A stretch of 64,000 nt of DNA from Amphibalanus amphitrite (Eukaryota; Arthropoda; Thecostraca; Balanomorpha; Balanidae), in contig NW_024881707.1 in assembly GCF_019059575.1 (NCBI RefSeq), forward strand, positions 762,115 to 826,114. Reading direction: 5' to 3'. The notes under the pieces are model-generated. The model did no database searches. It saw only the letters and a program-made list of their open reading frames with translations, and was not told the origin of the DNA. This document shows, piece by piece, positions 1 to 15,916 of the stretch; position 1 is the first letter of the stretch, and the number at the start of each line of letters is the position of its first letter. A program made the translations under genes and the position numbers.

Positions 1-3000
1 ACGCACGAGGAGGTTCCTCAGGAAGAGAGACTGTTCACTGAGGAAAGGATGCCAAAACCAGGAACCTTCAGGCACACCTTCTTAGCTGAGCTTAGGGCTG
101 CCAGTGGACAAGAAAGGGCGGCGAGACTTGGACCTCATTACTCGTGGAATGGGGTGCTGTACATGTGGAAACTGAGGATGAAGCCAGAGCATTGGGTCCA
201 GTCTCTCCAACCGAGCGAACATCTTCGGAAGCCTCCCATTGAACAAGACCAGAAACCCACCACTGCTACTGGACCACACGGAAAGGGGGACGGAGAGTCA
301 TCACAAACTGCTGGTGGACGAGAGCAAGTCGTCGAAGGTGAAGCTCATGATCAGGACTCTCTTCAGAAGGATGTCGCAGAACCTTCAAGGTTGGAAGAAC
401 CCCGTGAAGAAACTCTCGAGACTGAGAAAGAAGATACGTCCAGCTCAGACAAACTCCATTGCTTGTCGTCCACTGACTATCGGGACATCCAAGCAGCAGA
501 CAGTAACAAAGATGATTCCCTAGACTCCTTAGGTGAAGGCAATCAGCCACCGAAGTCTTTCTCAAGTGACATCCCTGATGAAATTACACACGAATCCAGG
601 CCAGAAACACTGGATGCAAGTTCAAGCTCCCCAGAGCTTTCAGACTTGAGTTCTGGGCAGCAGATGACTCCTGACGTTCCCATCATGAAATCTGCGGAAC
701 AAAAACCCGATACCATTCTCGCCAGGATCACAAGAGTAGAGTCTAAAGACAGTGGCTATCTGTACAGCAGTGGCAGTGGCAGCGGTAGTGGGAGTGGGGG
801 TGGTAGCGGAACACACTCGAGGGACGATTCAACCACACGCAGCGGGTCCATGGACGGCAGTTCAGCACCCATCGGCTCTGGTTCATCTTCGTCAAACTCA
901 GGTCAAGCTTCGCCTGTGTATGATGAGCTGGGCGTAGGCTCTGGCCGAGTTTCTCCCGCAGACCAGAAATCCAGTACATACTGTGAGACGGCCGAGCATC
1001 ATGAGCAAAGCTCAGCAGGTGACCGGAGTCTGCCTTCGGGCTCTGGTCCGTCAGTGACATCAGCATCGAATGATGTTGACGACGGACATCAAGAGGTGGT
1101 CGCTGCTGAGTCTGAAGCAAGCGTACACACAGGCACACTTCATGCTAGACCAGAAATTCGCGAGGAGAGTATTCCAGGCCTGAAACGAGAAGACGTCACG
1201 TTAGCTACGGATGACGGAAACACCTCAGACGCCTCTACGATCAAAGGTAGCGCGTCAACAGTGACCAAGAGTTCTCGACGAAGGTCTTCTGGAGAGATAT
1301 CTGGCGGTAGTGATTTCGATGAAATCGGAGCAGCCTTAGCGAAATCGGTTAGTCCATCAAAGTCACCAGGACAAAACGGAGAAAGATTCGCTGTGCAAGC
1401 TATTCCTGAAGAAGGCACTGGAACTGATCAGGAGAAAGAAACCGGCGACAAGTCAAACAGTTCCCAAGGTAACAGCGCACCGTCCTCTTCAACAGCATCC
1501 GTCGAGTCCGAAGCGGCTTACCAAACTTTTTCTGGTTTCAAAATAGCAAAGAACGAGCGGGAAAACCAAAATCGTGCGCCGGAGCAGTCCAGAGGAAGCC
1601 ACGTCAACGACTTGACCTACCAGGACACATCCAGGCTATCAAAATGTACCAAACTGTTTGCTCACGTGAAACATCCAGGCGTCGACATCACTAGAGACGA
1701 GGTGCGAACATACATGACAGATTTCGAGAGATCTTGTTTGAAAATCACCGGTGATTCATCGCACCCTGCATTCATGCGGATTGATGATCGCCAAGGTGTC
1801 ATCGACGAGTCACTACGAGGTCTATCGGAACGTGATTTCAAAAAACAACTCTTTGATGCTCACACGTTCAGACATTTGCTCAACGTCTCCTCTAGACGCA
1901 ACGACTTGCATGGTTCAGAGGTTCAAGAAGATCCAGATACGAAAGCGGGCTCTGACCTTCCTGGCACGAGCGGAATCACAAGCAGAGCAGATAAAGCAGG
2001 ATCATCTACATCAGTCCCGGAAGTTCCACAGGATGTTGAAAGCGCTGGTCGCATCCTGCCCAAAGCTGTACTGAGTGGGCGCGCATACAAGCGATCTCCC
2101 TTGAGATTTTTGAGCAGCCTGGACTCTGAGGCCAATCATGAGGACCAGTGCACAGGTCCACCTTTACCAGATATAAATGAGCATCCATTTGGGCTGAGCA
2201 GCATTCTTCAGAGGCAGATTGTGAAGAGGGTATCAGACGCCAAGAACATTTGCAAGAAAATACTGCAGCGAAACAATCCCCTGCACTGTCTCTGCGACGC
2301 CCACGTCGGCGACGAGCATCTGGAACAACTTGCTGTAAAGCTGGAGATTATGCTGACAAAGGGACACATTCTTCAGTTCCTAGACGGACAAAAGAGGCTG
2401 CTCGACCATGTTTGCAAGGGAAGCATAATGGACTACGTAGGTAAGGCCGGCTCTTCAGAGGAGACTAATCCCAAGCTACTGCATGACCTCATGCTCATAT
2501 TAGGACTCCATCACAACCCGAAAGCTATCCCATATTCATACTGCCAAGAAGCCCAAGACAGCTGGAGTAGCGGCAAACGAGCAACAAATACAAACGGAGA
2601 ATATGCAACAATGAGCAAAAAAGATGCCGCGATGTATCTCACCCGACATCATCTCTGGTGTATCCGGCAAATAGACTTCTTGGACCCTTCTCTGGACGAT
2701 CCGATGACGTGCATGGCACTGCACCGGCATACCATCGAGAGCCCAGACAAGGCGGGCAAACTGACGCCGTTCCAGATGTTCCTCGAGCGGCACCTGAACC
2801 CTGCCGTCCTCAAGGAGCTCTGCGCTAAGCTGAACAGACATGCAAAACAGAGGAAATCTGACCGCAGGTTCCGTGACTGGACTGACACTGTGCCCGATGA
2901 GTTGCGAGTATTCATCCTGCAGATGATCTACATCGCATCAAATCACTCGCGTGACGAGCGTTGGGATGGTCCCCCACGTGAGCCCAGCGGTAGGACTCGA

Positions 3001-6000
3001 CAGGATCCCAGCAACTTCAGAAAGCTCATCGAAGATGTAGAGAGCGAGTTCAGTCTCCGAAGGGAGGACGAAGGCGACACAAAGTCATCGTCTGACCAGA
3101 AGGATGAGCAAACCTCAGCGCACTGTAAGGAATCGTCGCATCGTCCAAACAGCGGCCGACTGTTTACCAGCATGGACCCTTGTCGCTTTAGACAGATCGC
3201 TGCTGCGTGGCACGCCTTCGACCTCTGCGAGCCACCACAGCGCTCCGAGCGACGCAGGCGAGTGAAGAATCTCCAGACGGTGCTGGACCTGCTGCTGAAC
3301 GGCCCCTCCCTGGCAGTGCTTCCAGCGCTGCTCGCCATCGGCAGCCGCACGGTGCGCTGCCACACATCCCCGGCGGAGGGTCGACCCGCCAGCAGCCGGC
3401 GAGTCGACCTCACCTTCGTGATGGACAGCCGGCGGTACGTCTACGACGTGGTCATTTCCGAGCCGACTCGGCGACGCCGCCGCTTCCGCACCACTGATCC
3501 AGGCGTGGTGAACAGGATCAAACAGAGACTGAAGCCGACCACGGAGAAGAACATGTTCGTGCTCATGGAGGAAATCAACAACGCTGTGCGAGAGATCGCC
3601 AAAAGAAAACACCCTAGCTTCGCAGACGGACCCAGCGATAAACCGAAGAGGGTTCCAGTGGGCCCAGACCACATGCACCGCTACTTCTTCATGGACGGTC
3701 TCACTGTGTCCGAAGCTGAGCGGTGCGCAGAGAACGACATCTTCTGCATGGCGCCCATCCCGCCGGACGATCCGCGACGGTCGCAGTTCGTCACTCTCGA
3801 CGACGACATGCCGAAGGTGAGCGCCGACAACGGTCGCCTGATCTGCACACCGCACGGAAACCGACAGAAGATCAACTTCTTCCACCTCCGCGACGCGGAC
3901 CGGCCGCGTCACCAGCTGGTCTGCTCGGCCTTCCACCAGCTGACCGCCAAAGACGGCCGCCGCGCGCAGCAGCAGGTCACCAAGACCCAGCAGCAGCTCC
4001 GCGAGGCGGTGGAGCAGGTCACCAGTCGACTGAGCCACGGCGGCACCACCAGCGGCCTCAGGTGAGCCACGGCGGCACCACCAGCGGCCTCAGGTGAGCC
4101 ACGGCGGCACCTGAACAGCGGCATCAGGTGAGCCACGGCTCCCAATGGTAGCCACGCCAGCACCAGCAACATCAGGTGATTATCGGCTATCTTCAGCAGC
4201 TAAGCTGGCACCAGCGGCCTCGGGTGAGTTCTGTAAGGAGTCTCGTCCAGCATCAGCAACTACAGGCGAGTCTCGAAGCTCGATTCATATCGGTCGCGAC
4301 CCACCAGGTAAATGCTGTAAAAGCCTGCATATACATATGTAGGCATTAGGGTGTTTCACATTTTCAAAGTGCCATATTGCGAGTCATATCGATGTTCCCC
4401 TCAAATGTCATCTGCTTACAAGTTTCTGTGTAAAATTTCACTTCATTCTGATGATGTTTAGAGGTCGCACATTTCTGCGACTTTTCATCTCTGATTTTGT
4501 TTCTGGCCGTAACATGAGTAGTCTTCCTGCGAACTGATATGGTTGAGAAAGCCAGGCAGTGGCGGCGGAATAGGGGGTGCAGGGGGTGCAGCTGCACCCC
4601 AAAATCCATACAAGGGGCCCGTCGCACCATCCAATACATTTTCTCCTGAAAACCAGTGATCGGGAAACGAACACTGATGTGGAATCATCCGGGGTGTCTA
4701 TTTATGGTCAGGAGCGCCCCATGGTAGTCGGGGCCTCCACACCGGCTAGAAGTGTCCCGAGCCACGTTTGGTGCTCCACACGGCATCTGAGGGCCCCCAC
4801 GACGGCCTCAGAGGGCCCTTTTATGACGATCTCTGAGGGCTCCCACCTGAGGGCTTTGTCCCCTGGGGCCCTACAACGGCCACTAAGGGCCCTCGTGACG
4901 ACCGCTGAGGGTCTCATAGAGACTCCAGGGGCCACGCTGGCCTCTGAGGGCCCCTATGACGGCCTCTGAGGGCCCTTACGATGATCTCTGTGGGCTCTCA
5001 CGACGAACTCTGTCCCCTGGGGCCCTATAACGACCACTAAGGGCCCTCATGACGACCGCTGAGGGTCCCACAGGACTCCAGGGGCCCCACTGGCCCCTGA
5101 GGGTCTCTACGACGGTCTCTGAGGGCCCTCGTGACGGCCCTAGACCCAACTCAAGTCTGAGGGCCCATTTGGCTTCAGGCGGCCCAGCGACGGCCTCTGA
5201 GGGCCCCAACACTACCAGGCTGCGGGGGCTATGCTGGCATCTGAGGGCTCTGCAACGGTCTATTGAGGGCGGCAGGGCCCTAACAACAATGGCCTACGAG
5301 TCGTGGAACTCAACTGGAAGGCGCTGCCCAAGCGCACCAAGGAAGGATGTGCCTCCTTCTCTGTGTAACGAGTTTTGGTGACAAAAGTGTGCGACCCCTA
5401 AATATACTTAAATTTGGGTTTCAAGCGTATCAATCGATTCAGTTTTACGGGTAGAGTTGGGGCAAAGTCGATGTGGCTGAGTTTTGAACCAACATTATTT
5501 TACCATAGTGTAATGAAACACCCTAGTAGGCATGGCCATCCAACCGTTCTCAGATACCGCACATTATGTTTGCATGTGGACGTTTGCTGCATCTAAGAGT
5601 AACTTTTAACAGTAAATATTCAGCATTTAAAGATAATATGCAAAACGCATGTCATAAGACTCGCACAACATATGCGTCCAATCACTTAATGGTTCTGCTA
5701 CATATATGAGCATGTGCGCTTTGAAACTGCCCAGTCAGGTGTGCCATTAACCAAATTCCCGCGCCCTCCCCAACCCCACCCAACAACTGTTGCAGGCACT
5801 ACCATCGTCTGTTCCTGCGAGCCGTGTCGGCCTGCATCCAAAACTCCATTCTCGCGCGCGGCGTCGCTCGCGACGATTCTTCTGAAGACAGCGGCGTCAG
5901 CTCCGCCAAGAAGTTCTCTGCATTCGCCTCGACAAAGGCACTGGCCTCCTACTGCGACACCGAGTACGAGACGTTCCTCTCCGACCTGCTGGACTGGCTG

Positions 6001-6258
6001 GAGGCGACGCCGCGCGTGAAGCCGAGGCCGCCCAAGATGACGCGGGAGGAGATGCACGACCAGCTGACGGCCGACCTGATGGACAGCGCCACCGTCGACG
6101 GCGCCGCCGACATGCGCTGCACCATGCTCATCCACGGCACCAACAAGATGAGCAGGGCGATGACCAGGCTGGAGGAGTCGAGGTGCGTGGGGGAAAAGAA
6201 ACGTCAAAAGTACGGGAACATCGTAGTCTCCGAAGTGGAGGACCTTGACCTGTTCTGA
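1..6258 (+). CDS. Unrecognised large Ser/Glu-rich protein, 3' part of gene (two exons)
   Basis: Exons are 1-4061 and 5796-6258. The frame is open from base 1 with no upstream stop, so the gene is 5'-partial; the first Met codon is at 49. From that Met the product is 1491 residues. The donor is CAG|GTGAGC at 4062 and the acceptor TTGCAG ends at 5795; the split AG|G codon keeps frame, and the stop is TGA at 6256-6258. The first 500 or so residues are Ser/Glu/Asp-rich and probably disordered, with a Gly-Ser run near residues 237-255. Residues from about 735 on are more ordered and rich in Leu, His and Arg, with a cluster of Arg near 1140-1147. The second exon adds 153 residues with Glu/Met-rich helices. 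I see no signal peptide, membrane segment or known catalytic motif. The exon boundary is odd because the donor site is repeated downstream. The coding call is strong because the frame runs 4 kb and resumes across a good intron; the function is unknown. Confidence 0.82.
4028..4275 (+). repeat. Decaying tandem repeat that copies the exon 1 end and its splice donor
   Basis: A unit of about 32 bases ending CTCAGGTGAGCC is repeated at the exon 1 border. Donor-like GT sites fall at 4062, 4094, 4128, 4176 (weaker, GGTGAT) and 4224 (GTGAGT), and a GC version near 4270. The first two units are almost identical and later ones diverge. An in-frame TGA at 4063 means only the first donor gives an open junction with exon 2. 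Confidence 0.75.
4557..5290. repeat. hAT-like left end followed by GC-rich minisatellite in the intron of the first gene
   Basis: CAGTGGCGGCGGAAT at 4557 resembles the hAT ends found elsewhere in this window, followed by a G/C-rich palindrome. I could not find the matching right end or target duplication. From about 4770 to 5290 a degenerate minisatellite repeats the core CCTCTGAGGGCCC roughly every 20-40 bases. The reverse complement of this core fills 14740-15760. Confidence 0.6.
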
Positions 6259-6740
6259 GGGATTCCGAGAGGAGACTGTCGACGCTGAGCAGCGCTGGGT
6301 CGGCCACACAAATGATAAGATGATGTCGAGGCCGATGAGCTCTGTGCTGGGGTGTGAGAACAGACTGGAGACCATCTCTGGACTTAAATGTTCACCTTTC
6401 CGATGTGGACGGAGTGACATTGTACGGCCGATGTGTGCTGCGAATGGAATGAACCTGCATCAGTCCATAAGGCGGGAAAGGCGCGATAGTGGTGACTCAC
6501 CTGTGCCCGGGGAAGCCGTGTTAAAACGGACCCACCTGGACTGACCGGAACGGAATACTCCCCGCCGGGTCAACGAGCGTTTTTATACGGTGACAAACTG
6601 CTTCAGTAGTATCGGGCCCTTTGTAGTGACTTTGCTATCATGAGTGTTTTTACTGTTCGACTTTTAGTGCTCGTTCAATGTTCACTGAGATAGACTCGAT
6701 ATCTGACGAGCACATTTTATGTCGTGCTGCTGCTGGCCAC

Positions 6741-6746
6741 AATAAA
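6741..6746 (+). terminator. Polyadenylation signal AATAAA of the first gene
   Basis: AATAAA lies 483 bases after the TGA stop of the Ser/Glu-rich gene. It is the first canonical signal downstream on this strand, so the 3' UTR would be about 0.5 kb. Confidence 0.55.
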
Positions 6747-10530
<3,784 letters not shown>

Positions 10531-10532
10531 TA

Positions 10533-10952
10533 TAGTTCGTTTTTTCTAAGTTCGACCCTCACTGTAAACATCTTTTTGAGCAAAGCACGAGAATTGCTAG
10601 CTGAATTACTTAAAAAACTGGTTAGCGCACATTGTACTGGAGATACGAATAATATTTTCCAAATAAGTTCTTAACACCGATAATATACCCTTCTGTTAAA
10701 CGCCGTGCGATTTATTGACTAGTTCAATTATAATTTCTGACAAGTCGTCTTTCCCTGTGGGGTTGTATATATAGGCAAATACGAGCTAGGAGTCTGGGAA
10801 ATAAGAGCCAGGAAGAAATACTTTTGAATAAAATTAATCGTCTGTGAAATCAATGTGCGTCAGTCAGTTTTCTCAGTAATTCAGCTAGCAATTCTCGTGC
10901 TGTGTTCAAAGAGACGATTTGAGTGAGGGTCGAACTTAAGAAAAACGAACTA
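10533..10952. mobile_element. Tc1/mariner-type foldback MITE, copy 1
   Basis: The 420-base element starts TAGTTCG and ends CGAACTA, flanked by TA on both sides. Its two halves are long inverted repeats: the CCTCACTGTAAAC stretch near the left end returns inverted near the right end. Two other copies are at 22018-22437 and 26215-26637, and those two are closer to each other than to this one. No open frame; it must rely on a transposase made elsewhere. Confidence 0.85.
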
Positions 10953-10954
10953 TA

Positions 10955-12799
10955 GTGACTAATGCTTTGCGCAGTTGAATTGAACATGGTGGATAAAACA
11001 TAACTTGAGCGACGGTCTTGATATCATGTTTTATTTTTGTTTTTACAAAATGCTTGCTATGTACTTACGACGCTCATAAGGTAATAAACATACCCACAGG
11101 TGATTTTGGTGCAAATTACCGCGGTAGGTACTCACATTGTGGTGCTGCTGTTGATGTGTCCACCCTGTCTGACACTCGGCAGATGCGATCACTTTACAGG
11201 GTCGGCTGTACCGAGCCACAGCTTCTCCGAACATCGCATCAATGCATCCTCAGTTTGCAACCGGAACAGGTGTCACTTCTGGCGCCACTCCTCCGTCAAT
11301 TTGATTGGAACGCAGACTGTTAGCCAACGAAGAGCCAGTAAACGAGCCAGTAAACCACCGATAAGCGACACCAAAGTTTTAATTCACTCACTGTTCACCT
11401 CAAATCACCACCGAATTTTGTTGACCGTCATCCACTGTTTTCACTGCCGTGAACGCTTGTTGACTGATCCAGAGACAAATCTATTCACGGGCACAATATC
11501 TCGGCCGTTATCCGATATTCAGATGCATATCACGTCCACACCTTTAAATTGTCACCACTTCAACGTCATCGCCGCTTCACTCTCGCTCTTTATCACTAAC
11601 GCACTTCAGAGCCATCACATCACTACGCCATCCCTCGTCCCTCCTTTCCTCCAATCACATGTCACGGATCATCACGGGTCACGGCACCCGCTCCGTGATA
11701 CCACGGTCACCACCCGCGGAGGATCGGCCCGACACCGCTGTCCGCCCTCCGCCGCGTACCGGACCCGTCTCTGCCACCGCCACCGTCAGCTCGAGCCTCG
11801 TACTCCGAACAACCACCACTTTCTCTGTTGGCGCGGCCGCTGCCTCGGAAAAAGTGACGGAAACTGGTGGTACGGAGAGGTATTACGATGCAGTGAACTG
11901 GAGTGATCAGAAGGAAATGGAGGAAATCGAATCGACTACATATACTGCGTATCAATAATGTCGATGGCCGAGTGATTGCGGGACAAAATTTGGCACTCTC
12001 CTCCTCAGAGTCCTGCTTTTGGTAGCACACATATGCGCACTGTCGGCGAAGTTTCTGTCATTTTATTCACGCCTCTGCCGCCGTGCGTCCAGCCTGTGAC
12101 CTGAGCTCTCTGCGGTGGGTCACGCCGGGTCACAGGTCACGGCCGTGACTCTCTGCTCACGAGGAGGGTACTCGGACGGTGACGAGGCCGCCGTGACGCT
12201 AATTTGACAGGTCACTCTCGACTGTTGAGTGTGAACGTGGAAGGATGCGAGCCGTGGCCCACGAACGCGAAACACACCATTCTCAGGTGCTGTGTTGCAG
12301 TCCTGAACGGACGGACCACAGTGACATGAAAAACGAGAGCTATTGTTCTATGTTGTATGCCTGTTTCATGGCTCCGCTGTTTCATCTTTGATTTATCGCT
12401 CTATTTCATCCAAGTTTGCATTGTTCACATGCATCGTAAATAATAGTCTTGTCCTTTTCAAGACGCTAATGGGTTAAGTTGCAAAGACAAAGAGAATAAA
12501 TGTATCAGCTTAATGTCAATGGTAATGAAATATGTAGCCTGTAGGTAATTCCTTACAACTGACCACTATTCCTTCCAGCTACTAACAAACTGATTAAGCC
12601 GTTTCTTTATGTGCCACTGACTATTAGCCTATCACTGGTTTCATCGGTTCCAGACATGTTGCCTCAGTTGGCCCAGGAACACTGACGTTGGCACCCTAAA
12701 AATATCAGTGACATCAATGTGATACTTATATTCGTTCGAAAGCGTAAAAACGCTAAGTCGAGCTCCCAGTAGGTTGGGCAGAGCGGCCAAGTCCCTTGC
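10955..12799. other. Intergenic, no gene supported
   Basis: The stretch has overlapping open frames on both strands at 11100-12030, with proline/threonine-rich translations that I do not recognise and no convincing splice sites. I treat them as chance frames in moderately GC-rich DNA. Confidence 0.4.
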
Positions 12800-12807
12800 G
12801 CATTAAC

Positions 12808-13103
12808 CAGGGCTGCGGAGTCGATGGATTTTCGGCGACTCCGACTCCGACTCCGACTCCGGCTTTCAAAAACCAGCTCCGACTCCGACTCCGACTCCGG
12901 GCAGAATTGTCGACTCCGACCGACTCCAACTCCCGACTCCGACTCCGCAGACCTAGCAGGGCTGCGGAGTCGACAGATTTTCGGTGACTCCGACTCCGAC
13001 TCCGGCTCGGGTTTCTAAAATCGACTCCGACTCCGACTCCGGTGACCGGTCACAACTGTCGACTCCGACCGACTCCGACTCCGACTCCGACTCCGAAGCC
13101 CTG
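12808..13103. mobile_element. Dimeric hAT MITE with internal TCCGAC repeats, copy 1
   Basis: The element starts CAGGGCTGCGGAGTCG and ends with AGCCCTG, between perfect 8-bp duplications GCATTAAC (12800-12807 and 13104-13111). The interior is mostly the hexamer TCCGAC. A second CAGGGCTGCGGAGTCG start lies at about 12956, so the element is two monomers head to tail. The copy at 43701-44001 has the same dimer layout. Confidence 0.93.
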
Positions 13104-13681
13104 GCATTAACCAACATCGCGAGGGGTTATACACGGGGCCGCCATTAGAACATATCCCAGATTGCAGCTCGGTGCTGTGTGTGGGAATCTCAGAGCGCTG
13201 AGTGCGTCAGGAGCCATAATGAGATGTGCGACCTCGACCGCAGCCGCGGCACCCGCCGATTACAGGGCGGCAGTTTTACCGGATTACTCGGATAGCTCGA
13301 TCACTGGCGGGCCATAGCCGTCAGCGTAACTGTGCACTGAGCCGTGTCATTATTTATACAGACGACCGCAGCTCGGCGCATAAACCTGTCTGTGAGTGAA
13401 GCGTGACTTAGACAGCGTCCAATAAACGCATTTCTTCAAAATCCTTACAACCATGGGTGTCGATTTGTATACCTTTGGGGGTGCTGCAGCACCCCCAATG
13501 CTCAAATGAGCACCCCCAATGGTTTTCCGGGCACCCCCAATGATTTTGTCCCTCAATAACTCCTACTAACTCTGCTTGAGGAAAATAATTGTTCTGCAGT
13601 CTTTCACTACAAAAAATAACACAATTACGCAATTTACAAGGCATGAAATAAAGATGTAAAGAAAAGAAAAGTTAGTTTTAA

Positions 13682-14625
13682 CCCTCGCCCGTAAACGGCG
13701 ATCTGCCACCTTCGCCCATGCAGGGGGGGGGGGGGTTGGTGCGACCCCCCCTTGGCGTTTGAAAACGGAGCGTCGTAGAGCTTAGCGGAAAAGACCAACG
13801 GATTGCTCTCGCCGAGATCTCGCGATTGGTGGTATATTTTTTGGTCCTAGGTCAACATTTGACCTACTTTTGACCGGTCAAAGGTCAAATTTTCGGAAAA
13901 ATAGACTTTTTTCAACTTTCCGCGGCGATTGCGGCAAAACGGTGCGAGATATCGACTTGAAACCTACACTATCGTGTTCCTTGATCAATTCTCTATCGTT
14001 TGGTATGTATTTCGTTTCCCTAGCTCTAAAAATGGCGCGTTCGGAGCGCCGGAAGTCGGCAAGGTCACAGTCGGCGGCAGAAATTCGAAAAATCAAAATT
14101 TAAATTTTTGAAATCTGATTGTAATTTTGGATTTAGAAGGTCCATTTGCTCCCTATAGAAGCTAATATTGCTGCATATTCCCATTGAGCTGACAAGAATT
14201 AGCAAAATAGTGGTTCGGGCGCTTTTCAAAAATAGTACCGGACGCTGTTCCTCTTGTGACGTCATAGCTCCGTGACCTGACCTGACCCGGTCAAGTTTCT
14301 TATACCATATGATAGCCAATACTTGCCCCAACATGCATGGGAAGTTTCATCACGATCCATCAACCGATGTTCGTACCACCGGCAGGAAACCTCGGGCGTT
14401 GGCACTCAGTTTGTGAAAATCCGGCCGGAGGCTGTTCCCTTTATGACGTCATAACTCCGTGACCTGACATGACCCGGTCAAATTTTTTTTATCAAAAGAT
14501 GCGCAAGGTTTGCCCCATAAGGTACCCAAAATTTGGCGGCGCTGCGCGCCGCCGTTTTTGCACTATTTCCGAAAAACCTCAGGGGGGGGGGGGTTGCACC
14601 AACCCCCCCCCTACATGGGCGAGGG
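13682..14625. mobile_element. TTAA element, family I, copy 1
   Basis: The ends are CCCTCGCC and its inverse, between TTAA at 13678-13681 and 14626-14629. Poly-G/poly-C hairpins lie just inside both ends. A second hairpin (GGCGGCGC to GCGCCGCC) is at 14535-14553. The interior has TGACCT/AGGTCA half-sites. The copy at 31292-32226 is nearly identical in reverse orientation. The TTAA target and CCC start match piggyBac-type mobilisation; there is no transposase. Confidence 0.92.
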
Positions 14626-14739
14626 TTAAGAAGAAGGGCGAAAAAAGACGTTAAATTGCAAAGACACTTGTGTGGGTCCGTCGTACACGGCCACGGGTGT
14701 CGGACTCTTAGAGCTGCTGGTGCGTACCCTTTACAAGCC

Positions 14740-15760
14740 GGCAGGGGGCTCCAGAGACCGGCGACGGGCCCTCAGAGGCCGGCAAAGGGCCATCAGAGGC
14801 CGGTGGTACCTTCAGAAACCCTGTGGGGTCGTCTTTAGAGACCGGAACGGACTCAGACGCCGATGGGGCCCTCAGAGTCGCCGGTGTGGGGCCTTCAAAT
14901 GTCACCGGTGGCAGGGTGGCCGTCACATGCGCACTAGTGGGGCCTTCAGAAGCTACGATGCTGGGCCCTCAGAGCCGCCGATATAGGGCCTTAAGAGGCA
15001 CTAGTGTGGGGCCCTCAGATATGGCAATGTGGGGCCCTCGGACTGGAGGCGCCGGTGTGGGGGGTTCGCAGTCGCCGGTGACGGCCCTCACAGGCGCCGT
15101 TGTGGGGGCTCTCAGAGACACTGGTTTAGGCCTTAGGGCCATCACAGGCGCGTGTGGGGCCCTCAGAACTGCTGTTACGGAACGGACCCTTCATAGGCCG
15201 ACAAAAAGATATCAAGAGGTCACCGGTGCCTTCAGGAGCCTTGTGGGGTTCTCAGAGACTGGCATGGTGCGCTCAGACGCCACTGGGACCCTCCGAGCCA
15301 CCTGTGTGAGCCGTCAGGGTCGCTGGTAACTGACAATGGCCCTCAGAACCGCCCATGTAGGGTTTTTAAAGGCATTGGTGTAGGGCCTCAGAGTTAGGGG
15401 TGTGGGGCCCTCAGGGACGCCGGTGTGGCGCTCAGGGGCGCCGGTGAGGGCCCTTACAGTCGCCGTTATATGGGCCCTCAGAGAAATGGGTGTGGGGCCA
15501 TTATAGGCGGGTGTGCAGCTCCTAGAGCTGGCCCCCTATAGGCCGGTTAAGACCCCCAGAGGCCGGCAAGTGGCCCTCAGAGGCTGGCTTGGGGCCCTTA
15601 TGGAGATCTTAATGTTGGTACTTGTGGGCCCATGAGGTGTTCTTACGAGCCCTGTGGGGCCCTTCTGAGTCTAAATATAGCCAACGTGGACCCTCAGCGG
15701 CCAATTGGCGCCGCAGGGCCCCTCAGGCCCGAATAACCCGATGGGCCCCTGAACCTGATG
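14740..15760. repeat. GC-rich minisatellite, GGGCCCTCAGAG core
   Basis: About 1 kb of degenerate repeats with cores such as GGGGCCCTCAGAG and a variable spacer often containing GCCGGTG. It lies inside the hAT composite. The core is the inverse of the repeat at 4770-5290, and a short related piece is at about 53040-53215. Confidence 0.75.
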
Positions 15761-15916
15761 GGGGGGGGGGGGAAATCCCGTGATTATCAGTACCTTATGG
15801 GGATACCCAACCATGCCTTGCACGGTTGTGCCCCATGGCAAAGCTGCAATCTTTCACCCGGTGCAGGGGTTGAGCACCCCCAACCATTTTGAAAAATCGA
15901 CACCCCTGCTTACAAC

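Larger units (their letters stand above)
13452..15908. mobile_element. Large non-autonomous hAT composite, 2.46 kb
   Basis: Ends CATGGGTGTCGATTT and, inverted, CAGGGGTGTCGATTT, with a perfect 8-bp duplication CTTACAAC at 13444-13451 and 15909-15916. Inside are a TTAA element (13682-14625), a minisatellite (14740-15760) and CACCCCC-rich palindromes near the left end. No transposase frame is visible. Confidence 0.93.

Noticed and set aside
3115-4038. 307-residue open frame on the minus strand
   Set aside because: It is antisense to the GC-rich end of the long plus-strand exon, which has the better composition, splice continuity and length.
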